64,000 bases of DNA from Eudorina sp. 2006-703-Eu-15. Lineage: Eukaryota > Chlorophyta > Chlorophyceae > Chlamydomonadales > Volvocaceae. The stretch spans positions 578,138-642,137 of the forward strand of contig BDSI01000058.1 in assembly GCA_003117195.1 (NCBI GenBank), in the 5' to 3' direction. The notes beneath the pieces are model-generated. The model was given only the letters and a program-made list of their open reading frames with translations. It did no database searches and was not told where the DNA came from. The stretch's first letter is position 1; every line of letters begins with the position of its first letter. The position numbers were made by a program, and so were the translations under genes. This document shows, piece by piece, positions 14,601 through 26,600 of the stretch.

Positions 14601-17600
14601 TCAGCGCGATGCTGGGCGCGGCGGAGCCGCTGGTGGAGCTGAGCCGGCTGCTGTGCCCGGCGCCGCCGTGCGGCCGCCCGGCCTCGACCGCGCTGGAGCT
14701 GCTGACGGGCTACAGCCGGCGCGCGAACATCGACGCGGATTTGAAGGTCTTCAGCCCGCCGCCGCCGCAGCCGCCGTCGCGGCGCGTGTCGCCGCCGCCC
14801 CCGCCGCCGCCGGCGCCCAGCTCCGCGAACTGGGTCATCTTGTTCGACCCCGCCAACTCGTTCTGTCTGGACCTGTCGCTGCACGTGGAGCCGCCCGGCG
14901 CGCGCGCGCCGAGGCCGCCGCCGCCAGCGGACGTGGCGCTTGCGCCGCCGCCGCCGCCGCCGGCGCCGCGCACGCTGCCGGAGCTGTTCGCCGCCGCGTT
15001 CGGCGGCTTCAATGTGCTGCCGGCGCCGGAGGCGGCGGTGTGCACGCCTTTTGGCTACAAGCCCTACAGGTGTGGGCGCGGACGTGTGTGCGGTCCGGAC
15101 TGAACCTTCCGATAGCCCCAGGCGATTAGGACCACCCCTGCAATCTCCTCTCTGTTCCGGTACACCAATAACGCAATGTCGCCCGGGATGCAGAGCAGCA
15201 AACCAGCAGCCCATGGGAACGGCGAAGCCACCCCTTGAGTGACGCATCCCACACGCTCCATCTCCCTTCCTTTCCCCGCCCCTCCGCCCTTCGCCCTCTG
15301 CGCCGCTGTTGTTTTTTATTCCCCGCCGTTGGTTTTTGTTCCCCGTCGAAACCGCCAGGATGGCGCACTTCTCCGCCGCCGGCGCGGGGCTCAGCGGCGC
15401 CCTGGGCGTGGACGTCCTGCGCGATCCGCTGCTGCTGGGGGACGGCGTCCCCGTATCCAACCTGGTCTCCCTGGACCTATCCGACAACTCCATCGGCGGC
15501 CGGCTGCCCAACGGCACCGGCGGCTTCGCCGGCTACGACTTCCCCTGCCTGTTCTGGAACCTGAGCCGCAACCGCATCGGCGGGTCCGTCCCGCAGGGCT
15601 TCTACCTGCACAGCGCGCTGCTGGTGGACCTGTCGCACAACCGGCTGAGCGGCACCCTGCCGGAGAACTGGACGCTGCTGGAGACGGCGGTGGTGCTGGA
15701 CCTGACGGGTGGGTGACACACGCTGCGTGTGTGTGTGGGGGAGGGTTGGGGTGGGGATGGAGGTCGGGTGACGCTTCGCGATGATTTCGCGATGTCTTTA
15801 TTGATAAAGGGGGTGGGTGACACGCTGTGCGTTTAGCGAGGGACCCCAGTGGTTTTACTTTTTAGTGTGTGCCTGCAAAGCACGTCTCAAAATGAGGGCA
15901 CACCTGCAAGTATGGCTGGCGGACAGGGGGATTCGATAAAGATGCGGCGGCGGCGCCGCAGCTGTAAAGCTGGGTGTGCGCGGGTCTGTGCCCCTCCGCC
16001 TCGCGCAAGCACACGGCACGTGTGTCTTTCGGGAGGTTCCGGGACCGGCGTGAGCCGCCGTCCGCAGCTCCTCACAGCACGTCCGGGCGGGACGTGTCCC
16101 GTGTCCCGCGGGGCACGGCCCGCGGCAGGTCGGGTCCCGCGCCCGCCAGCGGGCGCGACGTCGCGGAGCGCCCCGAGCCCCACCTCCGACGCGCTCAAAT
16201 CTTCGCCACTTTTTTTTGCGTGACGAGAGGTGTTACGACCCACGGGTCGGACGTACATGCAGGCAACAACCTGACGGGTCCCCTGCCGCGGAGCTGGGCC
16301 ACCGACCTGGGACCGGGCAGCAACAGGACCACCAACCGTGATTACATGGGCGTGCGGCGGCACCTGGACGAGCGCGGCGACGGTGGCGATGGCGGCGGCG
16401 GCGGCCGTCTCCGTCGCCGCGACGTCGACAGCGACGACGTGCTGACGGCGCTGCTGCTGGAGCACGGCGCGCAGCTGCACGGCGGCGGCGGCGGCGGTGG
16501 GCATGACCACGGGGTGCAGCGGGGGCGGCGGCAGCGCGAGCTGCAGCAGATCGGCACGATGACCGGCAGCGTGGAGCCGCCGCCGCCGTCGCCGCCGCCG
16601 CCGGCCAGGCCGGCGCGGGAGCGGGGCATGCACACGATCCGGCTGGGCGGCAACCGGCTCAGCGGAACGGTGCCGCCCGAGTGGTTCAGGCTGGCGGTGG
16701 CGGAGCTGGACCTCTCCGACAACAACTTGACGGTGGGGGCGTTCAGCGTATCAGCGATGCACCGCGCGCTCTCCAGCAACGGCCTCAGCGATGCCCTGCC
16801 TACCGCCACCATCACCACCACCATCACTGTGCCATGACCACAGCATTGCAGTGCCTTCCCTTCCCTCCAATTGGCTTCCATCACAGCGCCTTTTTGCGTG
16901 CGCAACGCAGCGCTCTCGCACCATCATCCAGCGTGTGCAGCGCCGCACATTGCATTAATCGGCGCACCCCGTCCTGCCGCGCGCACAACACTATGGGTCG
17001 GTCGGGCTTCTCTTCAGCGAAACACCCCAACTCCGCAACGCCGCCTGCCCTTCCTTACACAGGCAACCGTGTCATACCACACCACACCACACGGCTCCCA
17101 ACTCGCTTCCGTCCATATGGATATGGCGTAGTGTCCTCCACGTCCTGCGTCCTCCGTGTCCTCCCAACCCCCGTCCGGCCGCCCGTTGCGCGTCCGTCTC
17201 CGACCCCATGCGCGCCCTCCCGCCCTCACACCTCCCTCCCCCCTTGGATCCATCCAACCGCCCCCATGCGCTCCCTCCCTCCGGCCCACCCCCTCGCGCC
17301 TCCTTCTCTCTCCCTCCCCCCTCAGGGCACCGTCCCCAGCGACTGGACCCACGTGGCCTCCATGCGCAAGCTGGACCTCAGCGGCAACCCCGGCCTGACG
17401 GGCACCATCACCGGCATCTCCCTGCCCACACTGCTGCAGGTGGCCAAGGTGAGTGGGGCGCCCGACGGGGTGAGGTCGTGTGCGTGGGGGTGAGAACTAA
17501 AGACTGGGCCCAGAACGAAACCCGGTCGAAACCCGTTGGTTTGGGATAGGAGGCAGGGTGGCTATCTTAAGATATGAATATATATTCGGCCGAAAATCTT

Positions 17601-20600
17601 GAGTTTTGATAGATACTTTCCCTCGGGAGAAAAATGAGGTTTTAGATACTCATGGCCTCTCGCGCGGGGAAAAGCCCCCTTGAGTAGATAAAATGCCGGC
17701 AAAAGCTCCCTCCGACAGATACTTTCAGCACGATTGGGCGAGGAGTATCTCCGGCCGTAGATACTCTGCAAAATAAGATAGCCACCCTGATAGGAGGTCG
17801 GGAAGATGGTGGAGAAACGTGGACAGGGGCCGAGGTGCGATGATGATGCGGGGTGGGGCGAGGCAGGAGGGCCGGGCTGGGCGGGATGCGTGTGTGCCGG
17901 ATGGGAGGGCGCAATCACCGGCGGCGTCTCGCGGTCGTGACCGCTGCGGTGCAGCTGACCGCCGGCGGCGCGCTTGTTTGGTGGATAGAGCGCCTCTGGT
18001 GGGGCGACGCGGGAGCTTCACGCGGGCTCCCTGAGCTCCGGGTACGCTTGCACCCTGAGTCCCTGCGTGGGGTTTCTGCAACTCCCCTGCCTGCCTACCT
18101 GCCGACCTACCTGCCTGCCTGTCTCCCTGCCTGCCTGCCTGGCCTGCCTGCCTGGCCTGCCTGCCTGGCCTGCCTACCAGTCTGTATGTCTGACTGCCTG
18201 TCTGCCTGCCTGCCTGCCTGCCTGTCTGTCCGCGGGTGCGTAGGTGGCGGGGACGCAGCTGCGGCTGCAGCCGGAGGCGGTGTCGCAGGGCGTGCCCCGC
18301 AGGACGCTGTGGGTGGTGCTGGTGGACGCGGTCCTGAGCGGCCGCCTCAGCCTCAACAACATACAGCGGCCCGACCTGCAGTGGTCCGACCTGCGGGAGA
18401 TATGCGCCATCTACCGGGTGAGGGGCCGAGGGAGGGGGGCGCCGAGGGGGTGGACGCGTGGGTGGGTGCGTGGGTGGGTGGGTGGGTGGGCCGCATGGGC
18501 CTTCCGCAGCGCACGGCTGCGGATTCCCCCGAGGCCCGCCAAGGACAGACGTCAACCAGGCAGCAACGTGCGTCTGATGTGTGTGCATGCGTGTTGCGTT
18601 TCAGCGACGCCGAACCCGCCCGAACCGTGTTTTGCGTGTTCGTGTGTGTCGCTAATTGCCGTACAGGCGTACCGCGCCTACCAGCTCCAGGGGGAGTCCG
18701 CCCCCCGGGCCGACATGCACCGCGTCACGGACACCGTCACGCTGGGCCGGGGCCTGGTGGCGGCGTCACGAAACCCGGACCCCGCGGCCCCGCCCGGCCC
18801 GCCCCCGGCGCGGCCCATGTACGGCCTGATGGCGGAGTTCTCCGCGTGGGCGGCGGGCGGGCCGCCCGGCCAGGCGCCGGAGGAGACTGAGTGGGTGGCG
18901 CGGCCTGACGAGTGGTGCTACGACCACAACGTGGCGACGCTGCTACAGCCGGTGCTGGGGCTGTGGCTTCCGGTGATGGCGCTGGTCGTGGCGATGCTGC
19001 TGCCCATACCCTGCTACTACTACTGGCAGTGGCGGTGAGGAAGAGGGGAGAGGGCAGGGGCGGGGGCGAGGGGGTGCCGTCCGTGCGGAGGCGGACCGTT
19101 GGGGAGAGGGGGCACGGGGAGGAGCTCCGCGGGGCCCTCCTGATCAGGCCGCTTACGGGGGGGCCCAGTTTGCGGGGGGGTCCAGTTCCCGGACCTCTGG
19201 TTCTTTCCCAACCGCTCGTTCCCAAACTCTCCTTCCCAGCCACTCCTTCCCAGCCGCTCTTTCCCAACCGCTCCTTCCCAACCGCTCCTTCCCAACCGCT
19301 TCCTGATTCCTGGGCCCCTCACTGATCCCGCGTTGCTGGGTCGGTCCTTGACTGACAGACCCCTGGACACCCCCGTTTGGGTCCCCCTCCTGCCGCCCAC
19401 AGCGACGAGGAGCTCGCCCAGAAGGCGGCCAAGAAGGCGGAGGAGGACGGCGTCGTGCGCGTGGTTTCCCGCGTGCAGTCCCGTGCCGCGGAGGACACCT
19501 TCGCCAAGCGCCTGATGGACCGACTCAACATCGTGGCGGCAAGCCAGGGCACCCTGCAGCGGTACAGCGTGGAGGCGGGGCAGGACAAGGCGGCGGAGGG
19601 CGGCGAGGCGGCGCCGGCGGCCAAGGGCCGCGGCGGCGTGTTCGGCCGGCTGTTCAAATTCGGGCGCGGCGGCGGCGGCGACGGCGGCGACGGCGGCAGG
19701 AAGGAGCAGGAAGCTAAGGCGGAGGCGGCGGCTGAGCCGGCGCAGGCGGAGGAGGCGGCGCCGCAGGTGGCGCCGACGGTCGTGGTTGGCGCGCGGGCGA
19801 AGCGCGCCGCCGACGCCGCCGCCGACAATGGCGGCGGCGATGCCGGCGGCGGCGGCGGCGGCGGCGGCGGCAGAGGGTCGGCGGACGGCACGGGCGGCGG
19901 CACCGCCAGGTCTGCGGCGGCGCTCAACACCACTGAGGACGGCTGGACGCGGGGTGTGCCTCGCCTGTCCGGCACCGGCGGACCCGCCGTGGTGGCAGTG
20001 CAGGACACCCTGCCCAGCGCGGACTTCGAGGCGCCGAACCGCGGCAACATGACCGCGTCGTCAGTGCTCGCCTGGGGCGTGGCCGGGCCCTCGCGCGCGT
20101 CGTTGACGATCCCGGCCGTCTCCCGCGCCGGGATGCGCCTCAGCGGCGGCGGAGGCGGAGGCGGCACCGCCGACGGCGCCGGCAGTGGCGGCGGCGGAGG
20201 TCGAGGTCCCGTTGCGGAAGCCAATGAGGATGCGGCATCCGCGGCCGTCGCCCGGGGAGGCACCCCCATGGGCGGCGGTCTGCGCGCGCTGCTGGCGCGG
20301 GGGAACGGCGGCGGCGCAACGCCGCCGCCGCCGCCGCAGGCGGAGGCGGCGGGACAGGCGCCGGGCGCGGCCGGCAAGAGCAGTCGCATCGCACTGCTAG
20401 CGCCCGCGCCCATCAACGTGACGGACAGCCGGCCCGACCTGTCCACACCCATCAGCATGCTGGCTGATGTGGTATCCCCCGTGCCGGTGCCCCGCCGCAA
20501 GTCGAAAGTCATACACACCGGCCCCAGGCTGCCCGTCCCAGACTACGCCAGCGAGCCGGAGTCCCCGAGCCGGGAGCGCTACGCTGAGGACGTGGCGGCG

Positions 20601-23600
20601 AGCCGCAGGGCGGCTCCGCTGCGCAGCGCCCGCAGCGGCGGGGGCGGCGGCGGCGGCTCCGCCGCCGCCGCTGCCAGCGGCGCCGCGGCGCCTGCGGCGC
20701 CGCAGCCCGCCCGCGGTCCCTCCCTGTCGCAGTCGCAGCTACAGAACCTGCCGACGCTGGAAGCGCTGGCGGCGGCGCCGCCACGGCCCATGAGCCGCGG
20801 CGGACTGGGCCTGGTGGCATCCCTCCAGTCCGGCCCCTCCGTCAGTGCGGGTCCCAGTCAGCGCCTGCGCGGCCGGCGGCCGTCGACGCAGCAACCTGAC
20901 CTGGTCGGCGGCGACGGCGCCGCCGCGTCGCAGGACGGCGCCGCCGCCGTGCCGACGCTGCGCGTGCCGCGCGCCTCGGGCACGGGCACACCGCCGCCAG
21001 GCTCCATGTTGGAGGGTCCTCTGGCGGGACTGCTGACGGGTCGCTCCCGCAAGTCGGGCGTCCTCGACCTCCCGCCGGAGTTAATGCCGGACCCCAACGC
21101 CACGGGCGGCCGCCGGCTGAGCGGCATACCGCAGCAGGCGAGACCCGCGGGTCGGGAGGAGGCGGACGCGGACGACGAGGGCGAGGGTGGCGGCGGAGGG
21201 GGGCGGTACGGGGCGGCTGCGCCGCCGCCAGGCCCGGGGATGGGGCTTGCCGGGAGCCGGAGCGGCCCGGCGGCTAAGGGAAGCGTGCGCGCGGCGTCGG
21301 CTGGGTCGGCGGAGGAGCCGACGCTTCCGGCGCCGCCCAGCGGCGCGGAGAGCTCTCCGCGGAAACCGGAGAAGCGCGCTTCGAAGAAGTCGCGGCAGGC
21401 CGCCGCGGACACAACGGAGGCGGAGGCGGAGGCGAAGCTGGAACGCCAAAAATCGCGCAAGTCGCGGGAGGCAGCGGCGGCCGCGGTCACTACCGGCGGT
21501 GAGACGACCGCAGCGGAGGGCGACGACGCGGCCGATGGGGCGGCCAAGCTGGAGAAGAGGAAGTCGCGCAAGGCGCGCGAGGCGGCGGTGCTGGCGTCCA
21601 CGGCGGGCGAGACCACGGCGGCGGAGGGCGAGGAGCCGAAGCTGGAGAAGAGGAAGTCGCGCAAGTCCAGGGACGCGAGCAAGACCGCGGACGAGGCCAC
21701 GACGGAGGGCGAGGGCGGCAAGGTGCGGCGCAAGAAGTCCAGCAAGTCCTTGGAAGCGGCCGCCGACGGGACGGTGGAGGCGGCCGACGCCGCCGCCAAG
21801 CTCGAGCGGAAGAAGTCGCGCAAGTCGAAGGACGCGGTTAAGGCGGCCGACGGCCCGGCAACGGAGGGCGAGACCGAGAAGCTGCGGCGCAGGAAGTCCA
21901 GCAAGTCCCTTGAAGCTGCAGCGGCCGCAGCTGGGGACGTTGCCGTCGCTGAGGCCGAGGCCGAGGCCGCCGCCGCCGCCAAGTTGGAGCGGAAAAAGTC
22001 GCGCAAGTCCAGAGACGCGGCCAAGGCAGCGGCGGAGGAGGCGACGACGGAGGGCGAGGCGGCGCCCAAGCCGCGCAAGAAGAAGTCCAGCAAGCGGCGG
22101 GAGGGCGCGGAGGCGGCGGAGGAGCCGGCGGAGGCGGCGGAGGAGGTGGTTGACGCGGAGGCGGCCGCTAAACTGAAGCGACGCGCGTCGCGCAAAGCGC
22201 GGGAGGCGGCCGGCGCGACGACTGGCGGGGAGACGTCGGAGGCGGGGGAGCTGTCGCGTCGGGAGTCACGGAAGGCCTGGAGCGAGGCGGAGGACGCCAC
22301 ACCCAGGGCAGCGCCGGTGGCGACGGCGGCGGCGGCCGCCGCCGCAGCATTTAATGAACAGGAGGTGAAGGGCAAGGACAAGGACAAGGAGGGGCAGGAG
22401 AAGGACAAGGACAAAGAGAAGAAGTTGAAGAAGAAGAAGTCGAGCAAGAGCAAGTCGGAGGCGGAGGTGATGGAGGGCGAGGAGGTCAAGGTTAAGAAGC
22501 GGAAGTCGAAGGTGTGGGACGACGCGGCCGGCACCACGGCGGGCGAGACCACGGCGGCGGAGGGGCCCAAGGAGAAGGAGAAGGACCGCGGGGACCGTGA
22601 GAAGCCGCTCAAGAAGAAGTCGAGCAAGCTGCGTGAGGCCAAGTCAGAGGCAGAGGGCGGGGAGCCAAAGCTGGAGAAGAAAAAGTCGCGCAAGTCCCGG
22701 GAGGCGGACACGGCGGCGGCGGACGGGGCGACGACGCAGGGCGGCGAGGACGCCGGCAAGCTGCGGCGGCGGAAGTCGCGTAGCAGCAAGTCGCGGGAGG
22801 AGAAGGAGGAGAAGGCGGCCGGCGAGGAGGCGACGGTTGCGGAGGCGGAGGCGGAGGCGGCAGGGGGGAAGGAGAAGAAGGTGAAGAAGCACCGCTCCCG
22901 CAAGTCGCGCGACGCGGAGAAGGAGGCGGCGGGTGAGGAGGCCGCCGGGGAGGAGGGCAAGGAGAAGAAGGAGAAGAAGAAGAAGAAAAAGAAGCCGCGG
23001 GAGACGTCCAAGGACGGCGAGGAGGGCGCGGGCACCGATGAGGAGAAGAAGGAGAAGAGGAAGAAGAAGCGCAGCTCCCGTAAGGCCAAGGAGGAGGCCG
23101 AGGCGGCGGCCGCCGTGGCGGCCGCGGCCGCGGCCGGCGTCGGCGCCGTCGAGGCCGCCGACGCCGCGGGCGCGTCGGCGCCGCGCGCGCCGCTGCCTCC
23201 CGCGGTGGCCGCCGCCGCGGCCGCCAACGCCGCCGCCGCTGCCTACTCGGACTACGACTCCGACGAGTACGACTCCGAGTACGACGACGATGACGACGAC
23301 GGCGCGTCCTCCGTCTACACCACCGACACCAGCGCCGCGCCCTCCCGCGCCAGCTCCTTCGCCTCGCGCCGGTCCTCCATGTCGCGCCGGTCTCTCAGCA
23401 TGCGCTCCAACCGCTCCATGCGCGTCTCCTACAACAACGCCGGCGCCGGCAGCCGCCACGCCTGGGACCGCAGCCGCCGCAGCAGCCTCGACCTCGACGG
23501 CGCGGCGCCTGCGCCTCCGGAGCCGCAGCTCATCACCGTCGGGCCGCCGCCGCCGCCGCCGCCCAAGCCCAAGAAGCAGCGCATCAAGCGGCCGCTGAAG

Positions 23601-26600
23601 GAGCACCTGTGCCTGTGCTACTGGGCGGTGTGGGAGGTCCTGGGGCCGCGGCTGGCGGCGCTGCTGTACCTGTTCAGCATGGCGACGGACATCGCCTTCA
23701 TAGCGGTGTACGTGGACCCGGAGATGAGGCCCGTGCCGCCGGCGACGGTCGGCGCCATCCTGCTGGTACGGTCGGGTTGGGTCGGGTCGGGTTGGGTCGG
23801 GTTGGGTGGGTTGAGGCGGCATACGCTTTGGTTGGTTCCAGGGGGGTTGCAACGAGGCATGCCGGTGGAGGGGGGCCCACGAGGTGGAGTGGAGGGTCTG
23901 GGCTGGCGAGCGGGCCGAGGGGAGAGAGCTCCGGAGTGCCTATCGGAGGCATCAGACAAGTCCAGGGGGGCCCCAGCCGCTCTGTGGGAAAAGGGTATAA
24001 AGACAGAATAGGAGGATAGGGGACGCGGCATGTCCTGCCTGCCTGCGCGTCGACGCCGCTGCCCGCTGGGGGATCGGCGGGGCCTGGGGGGATGCCTCCA
24101 GCGCTGTCGGCGATTGCTGGGGGCTCGTCGGGGGTCTGTGGCGTGGACTGGCAGGGTCGGCGGAATGGGCGGGGGGCCCGCTTCAGCGCACCGACGCAGA
24201 AGCTGGGCAGAAGCTGGGCATACAAAAGTGTGGCGGGCTAATTGAGTGGACAAAGTTATAGAGAAATCTAAGGGGGCACTGGAGTGCGGGCAGCGTTGAT
24301 GCCTGTACAGGCAACACGGGCAAACCGTATTTGCACGGGCGTATGGACGGACGCTCGTCCATGGAGTTACGGACAATGGATAGGATGGCCAGTAGGTTCC
24401 GAGCCGCTGCTCGCACGGGCTGAGAGCGGGCAGAGAGCGGGCAGAGTGACAACCTTTCCACGGGCTCGGAGCCAAGCACTGCAAGGCAGCTTCTTCATCG
24501 TTGAGCAGGCAGCCCTGCTGCACCTCAACGGGCACTTTCTTGGTGTGGACTTGGGGGCAGTACGTCCCGTTTCCGACTTGCAGTCGATTCAGTGTCCATG
24601 TTGGCGTTGCAAGTTATGGACACGTGTCCATAACATGTTGAGACTGCATTTCCTGCAATGCAGCAGCAGTAGTCTTCCCTCCGCAGCCCGCGCGGGCGCA
24701 CCTCCCGGTGTTCGCCGAGGTTGCTGCTCATGAACTTACGCCTTACCCCCGCTCGCATCCCGCCGCCCCGCCCTCGCCGCGCGCCTCCCCGCCCGTCCCC
24801 GTCTCCTGTCCCTGCCCCCCCCAGGCCTTCTTCATCGTCTCCTGGATCATCCGCCTCCGCGTGGCCTGGGGCTTCTCCCGCCGCGCCGCCATCCTGATCG
24901 GCCTCCTCACCTTCCCCGCGGGCCTGCTGTACGAGGTCGCCTGGGACCTCGTCACGGCGGTGCTGGGCTTCCTGCTGGGCAGCCCCGAGCTCCTCAACCG
25001 GGCGCTGCGCGGCTGCGGGCTGCTGTGCTGCGGCGGCCGGCCCAGCTCCTTCAGCCTGGCGCCCAACCTGCGCGTCTTCCGGATCAAGCTGCTGCTGGAG
25101 CCGCTGCTGAACGCGCTGCCGCAGGGCATCGTGCAGGTAGGCGGGGCTAGGGGGGACCACACGGGCAGGTAGGGGCTAGAGGCGCCCACACGCGCACGAT
25201 CGTGTTGCGTGGGGCGGTCCGATTGCCGACGGAACCCTTGTACATGCTTGATCCTTGAGAACCCCTCCACCCGCCCCGCCCTAACCTCCTGACCCCTTGG
25301 CTTCCGCCCGCCGCCCTTGACTGCCCTCCCCCCGCTCCGCCTCCCCCCAGTCCACCTTCTACATGCTGGCCTACCGCAGCGGTTTCATCATCTCGCCCGC
25401 CATCTACCTCGTCTCCGCCGCCGCGTCCGCCGCCTCGCTGCTCAAGTGGGCCTCGGCCCTGCACTACTTCGCCTACAGCGGGGTGCCGATGGGCGATGTC
25501 TTCCGGCAGCGCGGCCGCCACTTCAACGACGAACTGCTGCGACTGGACGCCCTGGAGGACATCAAGGTGGGCTGGGCGTTATATTATTATATATTATTCT
25601 AATAACTGTAATAATAATGATAGTGATTCAAGGTTTGGTTAGCAATCCTGCCCATCCTCCGCGCGCGCCCGCCCGCAGGACATGGAGGTGGTGGCCAAGG
25701 ACGACCCGATCAACATGGTGCACCGGGTCATGGGGCTGCGGGCGGCCTCCTTCGCCTCCCGGGTTCGTGTGGCTCCGGAGGACGGAGCCTCCGTGAGGGG
25801 CATCTCCGCCGCGCCCTCCGCCTCCACCACCGCCACGCCCAGCGCCGCCGCGAGCCGCCCCGCCTCGCGACCCGCGTCGCGACCGGCCTCGGGCAACAAG
25901 CGCGAGGGCGAAGCCGGCGGCAGCGGCGGCGGCGGCGGCGGCGCCGCCGGTGGGGATGGCAGTACGGCAGCGGGCGGAAAGGCGGGCACGGCGCGCTCCA
26001 GCGGCACGGGCGCCGCCGCGGTGGTGACGGACGGCGCCGCCAAGGCGTCTCGGCCGGGTTCGGCGGGTGCAGATGCGGGTGGTGGTGGCGGCGGCGGCGG
26101 CGGCGCGGTCCCGGAAATCGCTGCGGAGTCGGAGCCAGCTGGCCGCGGCAGGTCCTCGGTCCTTCTGCCGCCCATCGGCCGCGGCTCGGCGGGACCCAGT
26201 CGGCTGGGCAGTGCGAGGAAGGACAGCACCGGCAGCGAAGCCGCCGCCGCCGTCGGCCCGAGCAACAGCCTCGCCGCGGCCGCGTCGGCGCTGCTGGCGT
26301 CCATGACTGGCGGCGGCGCCGGCGCCGGCAACGGCGGCGGCAGCCGCGCCGGGAGCGCCCGCATCGGCAGCGGCCGTGCGGCGAGCGGCCGCTCCCGCAG
26401 CGCCAGCGGGCTGCAGGGCGGCCGCCTGCGCTTCGCCGCGTCCGTCAAGGCGCCGGAGGACAGCGAGGAGAGCGGCGCCGAGGCCGCCGCCGGCGCAGCC
26501 GCGGCGCCCGGCTTCGAGGGACCGACGGGACGGTACGGCAACCACATGCCGCGACCCGCGGCGCCCAACGCGTTCTTCGGCTCCGCCGTCGACCGACCCG

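Noticed and set aside
20858..23852. Long minus-strand open frames opposite exon 7 of the giant gene
   Set aside because: They are shadows of GC-rich lysine/alanine codons. The + strand frame joins flanking exons in phase and continues into membrane segments.
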